In this document: positions 52,902-61,163 of the stretch, piece by piece
How the letters are laid out: every line of letters starts with the position of its first letter
Numbering within the stretch: the stretch's first letter is position 1
Assembly (NCBI RefSeq): GCF_016901695.1
Contig: NZ_JACJKS010000004.1
Location: 146,575-210,574 of the forward strand
Origin: Mordavella massiliensis
GTDB taxonomy: Bacteria > Bacillota > Clostridia > Lachnospirales > Lachnospiraceae
Reading direction: 5' to 3'
Length of the DNA: 64,000 nt
Translations under genes and position numbers: made by a program
Notes under the pieces: generated by a model
The model's input: the letters and a program-made list of their open reading frames with translations, nothing else
Told to the model about the DNA's origin: nothing
The model's database searches: none

Positions 52902-52930
52902 TTGACGCAGCAGGAGGCAGATGATAAGAT
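52902..52930 (+). promoter_or_regulatory. Promoter of dut
   Basis: TTGACG (52902-52907), 17-bp spacer, TAAGAT (52925-52930). Confidence 0.6.
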
Positions 52931-53021
52931 AATACAAGCACTTCGCACAGAATGTTGTGGCGAAGAAACATACGGACGCAAAATATAGCGCATCAACGGG
53001 GGAAAGGAGAGGTCGTATTCC

Positions 53022-53534
53022 ATGGCTAAGAGGATCGCGAAATTTGAAAAGGTAAGTTTTGAACAGTTTAAAGAGGGGTGGACCGACACTTTCGGCGAAG
53101 CGGACGAGGCGAAGATCCGTGAGATCTACGACGCTGTCAGACTGCCAGAGCGGGCCACCAGCGGGTCTGCAGGCTATGATTTCTTCGCCCCGGCAGCCTT
53201 TACCCTCCGGCCCGGGGAGACGGTAAAGATCCCCACCGGCATCCGGGTGCGGATGGAGGAGGAGTGGGTCCTCAAGTGCTACCCGCGCAGCGGGCTCGGA
53301 TTCAAGTACCGCCTGCAGCTCAACAACACGGTTGGCATCATCGACAGCGACTACTACTACTCGGACAACGAGGGGCACATCTTCTCCAAGATCACCAACG
53401 ACACAAACGAGGGGAAGACGGTGGAGATCCCCGCGGGGACCGGTTTCATGCAGGGCATCTTCGTGGAGTACGGCATCACGGTGGACGATGAGGCCAAGGG
53501 CGTCCGCAACGGGGGATTCGGCAGCACGAGCTAG
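53022..53534 (+). CDS. dut: dUTP diphosphatase (trimeric type)
   Basis: A 170-residue dUTPase that hydrolyses dUTP to dUMP. The family motifs are in order: SAGYDFFAP, PRSGLGFKY, NNTVGIIDSDYY, and a C-terminal GGFGSTS that closes over the active site. It is about 20 residues longer than E. coli Dut, with an N-terminal extension. GGAAAGGAGAGG ribosome site. The TAG stop shares a CTAG palindrome with the convergent spore gene. Confidence 0.95.
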   Translation: MAKRIAKFEKVSFEQFKEGWTDTFGEADEAKIREIYDAVRLPERATSGSAGYDFFAPAAFTLRPGETVKIPTGIRVRMEEEWVLKCYPRSGLGFKYRLQLNNTVGIIDSDYYYSDNEGHIFSKITNDTNEGKTVEIPAGTGFMQGIFVEYGITVDDEAKGVRNGGFGSTS

Positions 53535-54892
53535 TGCAGCCGGATATCCAGGTAGCTGCGCCCGGAGAGGGTTTTGTTAAAGCAGATGCTGCAGACGACG
53601 ATGACGCAGCCGGCGGCAAACCCGATCCAGTCAAACAGGGCGGTCAGGACAAGGAGAAGAAGCCGCATGAATTTCAGGGCGTAGCCGAGCTCAAAATTGG
53701 GCTGGGTGTAGTTGGCGACCGCCACAAAGGCCATGTACAGCATGACCTCCGAGTTGAACCAGCCGGACTGTACGGAGAATTCCCCCATGACAATGCCGGC
53801 GATGACGCTCAAGGGAGTGCTGAGCATGCTGGGAGTATTGAGGGCGGCCAGCCGCAGGCCGTCAATGGCCAGCTCCAGCATGAGCATCTGGAACACAAGG
53901 GGGATGTTCACCGTGTCCCGGATCGCCACGAACCCGAACGCCTCCGGCAGCCAGCCCGGATTCTGCATGAACAGAAGGTAGACGGGCGTCAGAAAGACGG
54001 TCAGGAAGGTGATGAGCCCCCGGGAGAACTTCAGGTAGACCTGTGTCAGGGTGGGGAAATAGTAGTCGTTTGCCTCCTCGATGATGTCCAGGATGGAGGT
54101 GGGGAGGATCATGGCCGAGGGGGAGTTGTCCACCAGGATCACGATCTTTCCCTCCAGCAGGCAGGCCGCCGCCGTGTCCGGCCTCTCTGTAAATTTGAAT
54201 TTCGGGAAGGGGTTGAACCACTTCCTTTTGAACAGCTCTTCAGCCAGGCTCTGCTGGTTCATGCGCAGGTCATCCGTGTGGATGGCCTGCAGTTTTTTTG
54301 TCAGATTGTCAAGAAGCGACTGTTCCACCCGGTCCGACATGTAGCACAGGGCCACGTCCGTCCGGGAGTTGACGCCGATCTCCGTCATCTGCATGACCAG
54401 GTGCGGGTCCCGGATCCGCCTGCGGATGAGGGCTGTGTTGAACACGATGGTCTCCACGAAGCCGTCCCGGGATCCCCGCAGGGACTTGTCCTTTTCCGGC
54501 TCCCCCACGCTGCGGGCCGGGTAGGTGCGGCAGTCGACGACAAGGCAGGCCGCGTACCCGTCGATGAACAGGCAGGCGGCCCCGGAGAGCAGGTTTTTCA
54601 GGACCTGGTCAAAAGAGCTCAGGGTGTCCACCTCCACGTAGGGAAGGCATCCTGCGGCAAAGCCGGAGGCGCTCCCGGGCATGTCCTCTGGCGCGACGCC
54701 CAGGAGGGAGTCCAGGATCTTCAGCATGGCCTCGTCCTTCATAAATCCGTCGATAAAGAAGAGGGCGGCGCCGCGCCCTCCGATCACAAGGTCCCGCTGC
54801 ACGAGATCAAAACTCTCCTTCACGGGCAGGATCTGGTTCATGTAGGCTGCGTTCTCCCGGACGGACGCAGTCACGGTTCTTGTATCCGGCAT
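53531..54892 (-). CDS. GerA-family spore germination protein
   Basis: A 453-residue membrane protein of the GerAA/SpoVAF family: a soluble N-terminal half with ALFFIDGFMKDE and CLFIDGYAACLVVDCRTYPAR, then the PFPKFKFTERPDTAAACLLEGKIVILVDNSP block (seen as TERPDTAAACLLEG and ILVDNSPSA) and about five helices. Such proteins form germinant receptor A subunits or SpoVA channel parts. No gerB or gerC gene is adjacent. ATG 54892 has GGAGG 10 bp upstream; ATG 54916 also has a fair site. It implies a spore-forming lineage. Confidence 0.92.
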   Translation of the reverse strand: MPDTRTVTASVRENAAYMNQILPVKESFDLVQRDLVIGGRGAALFFIDGFMKDEAMLKILDSLLGVAPEDMPGSASGFAAGCLPYVEVDTLSSFDQVLKNLLSGAACLFIDGYAACLVVDCRTYPARSVGEPEKDKSLRGSRDGFVETIVFNTALIRRRIRDPHLVMQMTEIGVNSRTDVALCYMSDRVEQSLLDNLTKKLQAIHTDDLRMNQQSLAEELFKRKWFNPFPKFKFTERPDTAAACLLEGKIVILVDNSPSAMILPTSILDIIEEANDYYFPTLTQVYLKFSRGLITFLTVFLTPVYLLFMQNPGWLPEAFGFVAIRDTVNIPLVFQMLMLELAIDGLRLAALNTPSMLSTPLSVIAGIVMGEFSVQSGWFNSEVMLYMAFVAVANYTQPNFELGYALKFMRLLLLVLTALFDWIGFAAGCVIVVCSICFNKTLSGRSYLDIRLH

Positions 54893-54972
54893 AGGTCGTT
54901 TTCCTCCATCCAACATTTGCTTACCTTTAATCTGCCCGGAACCAGGCAAAATATGCACGTCTCCAAAAGGCT

Positions 54973-55001
54973 TTGCCTTACTCTGCAAAAAATGGTATGA
55001 T
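54973..55001 (+). promoter_or_regulatory. Promoter of the degV-type gene
   Basis: TTGCCT (54973-54978), 17-bp spacer, TATGAT (54996-55001). Confidence 0.6.
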
Positions 55002-55040
55002 AAGGGCATGTAAAAAGACGCAAAGCAGGAGGTATTGGAA

Positions 55041-55904
55041 ATGAGAGAGTATGTGATCACTGTTAACAGTACGGTGGATCTGCCGAAGGAGTGGCTTGAG
55101 GAGAGACATGTACCGGTGATTCCGCTGAAATATACGATAGACGGACAGACCTACGACGACATGGCGGGCCTGACTTCCAGGGAGTTTTTCCAGAAGCTCA
55201 GGGAGGGCAAGATGGCCGTCACATCCCAGATCAACCCGGGGGAGGCCAAGGCAGCACTGGAGCCGTTCCTGAAGGAGGGGAAGGATGTGCTCCACCTGGC
55301 GTTCTCATCCGGCCTTTCCGGCACGTGCAACAGCATGATGATCGCGGCGGAGGAACTGCGGGAAGAGTACCCGGAGGCCAAAGTCATCGTCATCGACACC
55401 CTGTGCGCCTGCTTGGGAGAGGGGCTCCTTCTTCACAAGGCGCTGCAGCAGAAGGCGGCCGGGAAGACCATCGACGAGACGGCGGCCTGGGTGGAGGAGA
55501 ACAAGCTCCACATCTGCCATGACGTGACGGTGGACGACCTGAACCATCTGCACCGGGGCGGACGCATCTCCAAGGCCACGGCCGTGGTCGGGACGATGGT
55601 GAAGATCAAGCCCATCATCCACATGGACAACAACGGCAAGCTCCAGGTCATCGGCAAGGAGCGGGGCAGGAAGAAATCCCTCAACACGATCGTGGACATG
55701 GCGGCGGAGCAGGCAAAGGGATGGGACAATGACATCATCATGATCACTCACGGGGACTGCATCGAGGACGCAGAGTATGTGGCCGGCCTTGTGCGGGAGA
55801 AGATGGGCATCGACAACATCCTCATCAACAACATCGGCACCGTCATCGGCAGCCATACAGGCCCCGGCGTTGTGGCCGTGTTCTGCATGGGCAATAAGAG
55901 GTAA
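55041..55904 (+). CDS. DegV-family fatty-acid-binding protein
   Basis: A 287-residue FakB/DegV protein, which holds a fatty acid for phosphorylation by FakA-type kinases. Motifs: VITVNSTVDLPKEW at the start, TSQINPGEA, the SSGLSGTCNS loop, DTLCACLGEGLLLHKA, HRGGRISK, and GSHTGPGVVAVF at the end. ATG 55041 follows GCAGGAGGT; TTG 55035 is less likely. Leads a small operon with the next two genes. Confidence 0.94.
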   Translation: MREYVITVNSTVDLPKEWLEERHVPVIPLKYTIDGQTYDDMAGLTSREFFQKLREGKMAVTSQINPGEAKAALEPFLKEGKDVLHLAFSSGLSGTCNSMMIAAEELREEYPEAKVIVIDTLCACLGEGLLLHKALQQKAAGKTIDETAAWVEENKLHICHDVTVDDLNHLHRGGRISKATAVVGTMVKIKPIIHMDNNGKLQVIGKERGRKKSLNTIVDMAAEQAKGWDNDIIMITHGDCIEDAEYVAGLVREKMGIDNILINNIGTVIGSHTGPGVVAVFCMGNKR

Positions 55905-55908
55905 GGAT

Positions 55909-56577
55909 ATGGGAAAGCATCTTGTGATCGAAGCGGAAATGAAGGAAAAGTGGCCCGCCGTCCGGGTGGGATGCCTGCAGTACAAGGTGACGGTCGGGGA
56001 GAAGAACGAGGAGATGTGGACCTACCTGAAAAAGGAGGTCTTCAGGAAGGTGAAGGACGCGATCTTCGACTGCGGCGTCACGGAGATCCCGAACATCCGG
56101 GAGTCCCGCGCCGCGTACAGGGCCTTCGGCAAGGACCCGAGCCGCTACCGCGTCTCTTCGGAGGCGCTGATCCGCAGGATCGGGCAGGGAAAGGGCCTGT
56201 ATGAAGTCAATACGGTCGTGGATGTGAACAATCTGATCTCCATTGAGTCCGGTTTCTCCGTGGGCTCCTACGACACGGCCCGCATCGGGGATGAGCTGAT
56301 CTTCCGCATCGGGCGGGAGAAGGAGACATACAAGGGCATCGGCAAGGCGGAAGTGAACATCGAGCATCTGCCGGTGTTGGCGGATGCGAGGGGCGCCATC
56401 GGAAGCTCCACCAGCGACTCGGAGCGGGCCATGATCACAGGCGAAGCCCGGGAAGTGCTGACGCTCATCTACTCTTTCTCTGACAACAGCGATCTGGAGA
56501 AGGCGCTGGAGCGCGGGCGCACGTATCTGGAGCGCTACGCCGGCGCCTCGGACACCGAGAGCTGGATCGTGTCATAG
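55909..56577 (+). CDS. B3/B4 tRNA-binding-domain protein
   Basis: A 222-residue stand-alone protein with the B3/B4 fold of phenylalanyl-tRNA synthetase beta chain: IPNIRESRAAYRAFGKDPSRYR (seen as RAAYRAFGKDPSRYR) and VVDVNNLISIESGFSVGSYD. Such proteins are thought to edit or bind tRNA or free amino acids, but few are tested. ATG 55909 lies 4 bp after the degV-type stop. Confidence 0.88.
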   Translation: MGKHLVIEAEMKEKWPAVRVGCLQYKVTVGEKNEEMWTYLKKEVFRKVKDAIFDCGVTEIPNIRESRAAYRAFGKDPSRYRVSSEALIRRIGQGKGLYEVNTVVDVNNLISIESGFSVGSYDTARIGDELIFRIGREKETYKGIGKAEVNIEHLPVLADARGAIGSSTSDSERAMITGEAREVLTLIYSFSDNSDLEKALERGRTYLERYAGASDTESWIVS

Positions 56578-56583
56578 CGGCGT

Positions 56584-57519
56584 ATGGAGCTAAAGAAGAG
56601 ACTTGCCGCGGCCGCCGCTCTCCTGGCCGGCCTGGGCGCGATGGCGCTGCACGGCATGGCGGCCGGGGAGTCCCGGATGGCAGACGCGGAGGAGATATAC
56701 ATAGAGGATTACCAGAGCCTTGTGCGCCGGGAGCTGGAGGAAGGCCAGGAGGAGATGGAGCAGCTGGCGGATGAGCTGGAGGCCATGACGGCGGACGCGG
56801 ACGGGGACTGGAGCATCCACGTGGAGGACCTGGACACCGGGCACGCCGCGGACATTGGCGGGGAGAGCGCCTATGCGGCCAGCCTGATCAAGCTGTATGT
56901 GATGGAGAGCACCTACGCCCACATGGAGGAGATCCTGGAGGACGACAGCGCCCGCAGCGGCAGTGCCGCGAAGAGCCGGGAGAAGGTGGACAGCCTGCTT
57001 GACCGCATGATCACTGTCTCCGACAATGAGGCGTACAACGAGCTGGTCCGCCTCCACAGCCGGAAGAGGAGCTTCAGGGAGGGCTGTGAGAAGGTCAGCG
57101 CATACATCTGTGAGCAGGGGTATGACGACACGGGCATCTACCACACTTTAAGCCCCTCAGAGACGAAGCGGGAGGCCACGGAGGACAGGAAGAACCACAC
57201 GTCTCCCAAAGACTGCGCCCGTCTGCTGGAGCGGATCTATGACGGGACATGCGTGTCGCAGGAGGCATCGCAGCAGATGCTGGACCTCCTCCTTGCCCAG
57301 CAGCTCGACACGAAGATCCCGGCAGACCTGCCGGAGGAGGCCGAAGCCGCGAACAAGACGGGAGAGACGGATGAAGCGCAGCACGATGCGGCTATCGTCT
57401 TCGGGGCGGAGACGGACTATATCCTGAGCGTGATGTCGGAAGATTTGTCTAACACGGAGGAGGCACAGGAACGGATCCGGGAGATATCCGGCTGCGTCTA
57501 CGAAGCTCTGAACACATAA
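56584..57519 (+). CDS. Exported class A beta-lactamase-like serine hydrolase
   Basis: A 311-residue protein with an N-terminal signal or anchor (residues 4-27). The three active-site motifs of penicillin-recognising enzymes are present: S100-x-x-K103 (SLIK), S146-D-N148 and K258-T-G260. No clear ExxxN omega-loop glutamate is visible, and the long acidic helix after the signal is unusual. It may be a wall-acting hydrolase and not a resistance enzyme. Starts 6 bp after the B3/4 gene, same operon. Confidence 0.85.
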   Translation: MELKKRLAAAAALLAGLGAMALHGMAAGESRMADAEEIYIEDYQSLVRRELEEGQEEMEQLADELEAMTADADGDWSIHVEDLDTGHAADIGGESAYAASLIKLYVMESTYAHMEEILEDDSARSGSAAKSREKVDSLLDRMITVSDNEAYNELVRLHSRKRSFREGCEKVSAYICEQGYDDTGIYHTLSPSETKREATEDRKNHTSPKDCARLLERIYDGTCVSQEASQQMLDLLLAQQLDTKIPADLPEEAEAANKTGETDEAQHDAAIVFGAETDYILSVMSEDLSNTEEAQERIREISGCVYEALNT

Positions 57520-57558
57520 AAAAGGAATGTCATCATATGTATGACATTCCCTTTTTTG
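57518..57558. terminator. Bidirectional terminator
   Basis: A-run, GGAATGTCAT (57524-57533), 7-base loop, ATGACATTCC (57541-57550), T-run. Serves the convergent genes on both sides. Confidence 0.9.
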
Positions 57559-57564
57559 TATCGT

Positions 57565-58041
57565 TTATTCCGGTATCTTGCACACATCCACCCAGCCGTC
57601 AAAGCGGGAGCAGTACATCTCCAGCTCCGGGATGGACAGCTCGATGGCGCTGTTGGCGCTCCCGCAGGCGGGAAAGACAGTAGCAAATCTCTTGAGCGAG
57701 ACGTCCAGGTAGATCTCCACGCCCTCCCGGACAGCGAAGGGACATACGCCTCCGGCCGGATGCCCGATCAGCTCCGTCAGCTCGTCCGCCTTCAGCATGG
57801 ACGCTTTTTTGTGGAACGCTGCCTTGAACTTCTTGTTGTCCACCTTGGCGTCCCCGGCGGCCACGACGAGGATGGGGCCCCGCTCCAGCAGGAAGGACAG
57901 GGTCTTTGCGATGCGCTGCTCCTGGGTGCCCACCGCCAGCGCCGCCTCAGCCACGGTGGCGCTGGAGACCGGGAACTCCAGGATCCGCGCCTCCATGCCG
58001 GGCCATTTCTTAAAATAGGTTCTCACTGCTTCTACAGACAT
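57565..58041 (-). CDS. YbaK/EbsC-family aminoacyl-tRNA deacylase
   Basis: A 158-residue trans-editing domain protein that hydrolyses mischarged tRNA such as Cys- or Ala-tRNA-Pro. MSVEAVRTYFKKW, VSSATVAEAALAVG, AKTLSF, and VPGDAKVDNKKFK-like GDAKVDNKKFKAAF, then GHPAGGVCPF with the active-site glycine loop. GTG 58050 could be an alternative start but ATG 58041 matches the usual N-terminus. Downstream of the NSS gene on the same strand. Confidence 0.93.
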   Translation of the reverse strand: MSVEAVRTYFKKWPGMEARILEFPVSSATVAEAALAVGTQEQRIAKTLSFLLERGPILVVAAGDAKVDNKKFKAAFHKKASMLKADELTELIGHPAGGVCPFAVREGVEIYLDVSLKRFATVFPACGSANSAIELSIPELEMYCSRFDGWVDVCKIPE

Positions 58042-58083
58042 ATGCTGCACGACCTTTCCTCTGGCTGTTCAGCCTTTTCTTTT

Positions 58084-59439
58084 TTATAATTTAAACCAGC
58101 CCATGGAGTTGGCCACGGAGCTTCCAAGGATCAGGATCAGGAAGACGGGCGTCACCCACTTGATCATGACCGTGAACAGCTTCTCGCCCACGAACTTCCC
58201 GTGGGATGCCTTTACCTCGTCCGACACAGCCTTCGGTCCTATGAAGAAGCCCACAAAGATGCAGGTGAAGAAGGCCACGATGGGCATGAGCACGCTGTTG
58301 CTCACAAAGTCCATGATATCCAGGATCGTCATGTTCGCCCAGGTGATGAAGCCTAAGGGGCCGAATCCGAGAGAGGACGGGATGCCCATGACAAGGGACA
58401 GCACTGTGACGAAGATGCAGGCGCCCTTCCGGCTCCAGTGGAACTTGTCGCGGAAGATGGACACGATGGTCTCCATCAGGGAGATGGAGGACGTGAGGGC
58501 CGCGAAGATCACGAGCAGGAAGAAGGCCGCGCCGATCAGACTGCCCATGGGCATGGTGTCAAACACCTTTGGCAGGATCACGAACATAAGGCTCGGTCCG
58601 CTCTGGAGCATCTTCGGATCGCCGCCGGAGAAGACGAACACCGCGGGGATGATCATCAGGCCGGCCAGGAAGGCGATCACAGTGTCAAAGATCTCGATCT
58701 GGCGCACAGAGCTCTCCAGGTTCGTGTCCTTGCGCATGTAGGAGCCGTAGGTGACCATGATGCCCATGGCCAGGGACATGGAGTAGAAGAGCTGTCCCAT
58801 GGCGGACAGAACGGTCTTCACAGAGAAATCCTCCATGTGCGGCTGTACATAGTAGGCAAGTCCGTCCATGGCCCCGTCCAGCGTCAGGCAGTAGACAGAG
58901 ATGATCACCGCCAGGAGCACAAGGATCGGCATGGCGAATTTGCTCACCTTTTCAATGCCCTTCTCCACGCCCAGCAGCACGATCACGGCCGTGGCGCCCA
59001 GGAAGAGAAGGAACCAGCCCAGGGGCTCAAAGGTGCTTCCCACGAACCCCGTAAAGTAGTCGTCCGCGGCGGAAGCGCTCCCGCCGCCTGTGGCGAAGAC
59101 TGCGAAATACTTGATGACCCATCCCCCGATAACGGAATAGTAGGGAAGGATGATGATGGGAACCGCCGCCGAGAGGATGCCCAGGAAGCCGAAGCGGGAA
59201 TCCAGGGACTTGAAGGCGCCGATGGCGGACAGCCCTGTCTTGCGGCCGATGGCCACCTCGGCGATCATCAGGGAAAAGCCGAAGGTGACGGCGATCACCA
59301 GATAGACGAGAAGGAACGTGCCTCCTCCGTACTGCGCGGCAAGGTAGGGAAAGCGCCAGATGTTCCCGAGACCTACCGCAGAACCGGCAGCGGCCAGGAC
59401 GAACCCGAGCTTGCCGGAGAAGCTGCTTCTTTTGTTCAT
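58084..59439 (-). CDS. Sodium-dependent transporter (NSS family)
   Basis: A 451-residue symporter of the neurotransmitter:sodium family, with 11-12 helices. LGFVLAAAGSAVGLGNIWRFPYLAAQYGGG at the start (seen as GSAVGLGNIWRFPYL) is the Na+-binding helix 1 signature. It imports amino acids with Na+. Bacterial NSS proteins often have 11 helices as appears here. RBS GGAGGAGG before ATG 59439. Confidence 0.95.
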   Translation of the reverse strand: MNKRSSFSGKLGFVLAAAGSAVGLGNIWRFPYLAAQYGGGTFLLVYLVIAVTFGFSLMIAEVAIGRKTGLSAIGAFKSLDSRFGFLGILSAAVPIIILPYYSVIGGWVIKYFAVFATGGGSASAADDYFTGFVGSTFEPLGWFLLFLGATAVIVLLGVEKGIEKVSKFAMPILVLLAVIISVYCLTLDGAMDGLAYYVQPHMEDFSVKTVLSAMGQLFYSMSLAMGIMVTYGSYMRKDTNLESSVRQIEIFDTVIAFLAGLMIIPAVFVFSGGDPKMLQSGPSLMFVILPKVFDTMPMGSLIGAAFFLLVIFAALTSSISLMETIVSIFRDKFHWSRKGACIFVTVLSLVMGIPSSLGFGPLGFITWANMTILDIMDFVSNSVLMPIVAFFTCIFVGFFIGPKAVSDEVKASHGKFVGEKLFTVMIKWVTPVFLILILGSSVANSMGWFKL

Positions 59440-59577
59440 TTGTAATAACCTCCTCCATATGTAAGTAAATCAGATTACTCCCATGTGTGATGCAGCACGC
59501 TCTGCGCGGATCTGTGCCGGTGCAGACCGTTAATCTCTATTATATAGAAGAAGGAGCAATTAGGCAAGAAAAAAGTG

Positions 59578-59606
59578 TTGACACGGGCCGGGAACTGTGA
59601 TAGATT
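59578..59606 (+). promoter_or_regulatory. Promoter of infC-rpmI-rplT
   Basis: Perfect TTGACA (59578-59583), 17-bp spacer, TAGATT (59601-59606). Confidence 0.7.
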
Positions 59607-59612
59607 AATTGT

Positions 59613-59777
59613 TGCGTAAAGTGTAAAAGAAAGCAGAGTATCCACTCTCACCATAGCACAAGCGGGTGACTATTGGTTGATATCGTGTCATTATACACCG
59701 GGAGAGGTGTGTTGTGCAACTGGTTAAGTGGGTAGTCTGAGCTATTCACTTATTTTTTTTGATGGAGGTGCACTACA
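59613..59777 (+). promoter_or_regulatory. infC leader with terminator (L20-type autoregulatory leader)
   Basis: A structured leader of about 165 nt between the promoter and infC. It ends in a terminator: AAGTG..TAG (59726-59734) pairs with CTA..CACTT (59742-59751), then eight T. In Firmicutes this position holds the L20 leader, where free ribosomal protein L20 causes termination. Position and terminator support this; I have not matched the full consensus. Confidence 0.7.
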
Positions 59778-60284
59778 ATTAGCGATTTAATGATTAATGA
59801 ACAGATCAGAGACAGGGAAGTACGTGTGATCAGCGAAGCCGGCGAGCAGCTTGGCATTATGTCTGCGCGCGAGGCGATGAAGCTGGCTGAGGAAGCGCAG
59901 CTGGATCTGGTCAAGGTTGCGCCCAAAGCTCAGCCGCCCGTATGCAAGATCATCGACTACGGCAAGTACAAGTATGAGCTGGCCAGAAAAGAGAAAGAGG
60001 CCAGGAAAAAGCAGAAAACGGTTGAAGTGAAGGAAGTGCGTCTTTCACCAAATATTGATACCAACGACCTGAACACCAAGGTGAACAATGCCAAGAAATT
60101 CCTGGCAAAGGGGAACAAGGTCAAGGTTACGCTCCGCTTCCGCGGACGGGAGATGGCTCATGTACAGCAGAGCAAACACATCCTGGACGATATCGCCCAG
60201 ATGCTCGCTGACGTGGCGGTTGTTGAGAAACCGGCCAAACTCGAAGGAAGAAATATGAGCATGGTTTTAACTGAAAAACGTTAA
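59778..60284 (+). CDS. infC: Translation initiation factor IF-3, ATT start
   Basis: A 168-residue IF-3. The natural start is ATT 59778, giving SDLMINEQIRDREVRVI, with GGAGG 9 bp upstream; ATG 59790 in the same frame has no ribosome site. An AUU start is a known feature of infC and lets IF-3 repress its own translation. N-domain MINEQIR...AREAMKLAEEAQLDLVKVAP, and C-domain KVKVTLRFRGREMAH. First gene of the infC-rpmI-rplT operon. Confidence 0.96.
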   Translation: MSDLMINEQIRDREVRVISEAGEQLGIMSAREAMKLAEEAQLDLVKVAPKAQPPVCKIIDYGKYKYELARKEKEARKKQKTVEVKEVRLSPNIDTNDLNTKVNNAKKFLAKGNKVKVTLRFRGREMAHVQQSKHILDDIAQMLADVAVVEKPAKLEGRNMSMVLTEKR

Positions 60285-60317
60285 AAATACTATTTATCTT
60301 TAAGGAGGAAAAACATC

Positions 60318-60515
60318 ATGCCAAAAATTAAAACAAATAGAGCTGCTGCAAAGCGCTTCAAGAAGACGGGTACAGGAAAGCTGAAAAGAAACAAAGCTTA
60401 CAAGAGCCATATCTTAACCAAGAAGTCTACGAAGAGAAAGAGAAATCTCAGACAGGCTACAATCACAGATGCAACCAATGTAAAGAATATGAAGAAAGTA
60501 TTACCATATCTGTAA
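60318..60515 (+). CDS. rpmI: 50S ribosomal protein L35
   Basis: A 65-residue, very basic ribosomal protein: [21 protein letters not shown] and [16 protein letters not shown] are the L35 pattern. TAAGGAGGAA ribosome site. Middle gene of the infC-rpmI-rplT operon, 33 bp after infC and 31 bp before rplT. Confidence 0.98.
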   Translation: MPKIKTNRAAAKRFKKTGTGKLKRNKAYKSHILTKKSTKRKRNLRQATITDATNVKNMKKVLPYL

Positions 60516-60546
60516 GATTGGGAAAGATTGAAGGAGGAATTAAGAC

Positions 60547-60903
60547 ATGGCAAGAATTAAGGGCGGATTAAACGCTAAGAAGAAACATAACAGAACATTA
60601 AAGCTGGCTAAGGGTTACAGAGGAGCGCGCTCCAAGCAGTACAGAGTTGCAAAGCAGTCTGTCATGAGAGCCCTCACATCCGCATACGCGGGAAGAAAGC
60701 AGCGCAAGCGCCAGATGCGTCAGTTGTGGATCGCCCGCATCAACGCGGCTGCTAGACTGAACGGTCTTTCCTACAGCAGACTGATGCACGGCCTCAAGGT
60801 TGCCAACATCGACATTAACAGAAAGATGCTTGCCGAGATGGCAGTAAACGACAAGGAAGGTTTTGCAGCGCTGGCTGAGACAGCGAAGAAGAGCATTGCC
60901 TAA
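60547..60903 (+). CDS. rplT: 50S ribosomal protein L20
   Basis: A 118-residue basic rRNA-binding protein needed for early 50S assembly: [29 protein letters not shown], and [19 protein letters not shown]. It also acts as the repressor that binds the operon leader in Firmicutes. Standard length. GAAGGAGGAA ribosome site. Followed by a strong terminator. Confidence 0.98.
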   Translation: MARIKGGLNAKKKHNRTLKLAKGYRGARSKQYRVAKQSVMRALTSAYAGRKQRKRQMRQLWIARINAAARLNGLSYSRLMHGLKVANIDINRKMLAEMAVNDKEGFAALAETAKKSIA

Positions 60904-60931
60904 CCTGTCTCTGTAAAGATAAAAATCTGAG

Positions 60932-60963
60932 ATTCCCGTCCATTTGTCTGGACGGGAATTTTT
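60932..60963 (+). terminator. Intrinsic terminator after rplT
   Basis: ATTCCCGTCCA (60932-60942) pairs with TGGACGGGAAT (60949-60959), followed by T-run. Confidence 0.9.
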
Positions 60964-61020
60964 GATAAATTTCCGAATATATATATTATACATCCAATTA
61001 AGATAATTCAAAAATAACTG

Positions 61021-61049
61021 TTGACATTCGCGCCGGGATATAGTATTAT
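61021..61049 (+). promoter_or_regulatory. Promoter of the tRNA-Leu gene
   Basis: Perfect TTGACA (61021-61026), 17-bp spacer, TATTAT (61044-61049). Confidence 0.8.
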
Positions 61050-61079
61050 ATCATTCGGACAGCGAAATAACGCAGTCAT

Positions 61080-61163
61080 GCGGAAGTGTCGGAACTGGCA
61101 GACGAGCAAGACTAAGGATCTTGTGACATTCGTGTCGTGTGGGTTCAAGTCCCATCTTCCGCA
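61080..61163 (+). tRNA. tRNA-Leu (anticodon AAG)
   Basis: Acceptor GCGGAAG (61080-61086) pairs with CTTCCGC (61156-61162), discriminator A at 61163. Anticodon stem CAAGA/TCTTG encloses loop CTAAGGA, anticodon AAG. A long variable arm (GACA-TTCG-TGTC) and a GTTCAAGT T-loop mark a class II leucine tRNA. CCA is not encoded. The 3' end is overlapped, antisense, by the flavodoxin-like gene. Confidence 0.93.

Noticed and set aside
53534..55000. Plus-strand 488-codon frame opposite the GerA-type gene
   Set aside because: The minus strand encodes a clear GerA-family protein with membrane helices; the plus-strand frame is Gln/His/Gly-rich, without domain or ribosome site.
56584..57519. Acquired class A beta-lactamase
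   Set aside because: SxxK, SDN and KTG are present but no clear omega-loop ExxxN is seen, and it sits in a chromosomal operon with no mobile element.
58060..58084. Short hairpin GGCTGTTCAGCC with T-run in plus orientation
   Set aside because: It has a 5-bp stem and points against the direction of both flanking minus-strand genes, so a terminator role is doubtful.
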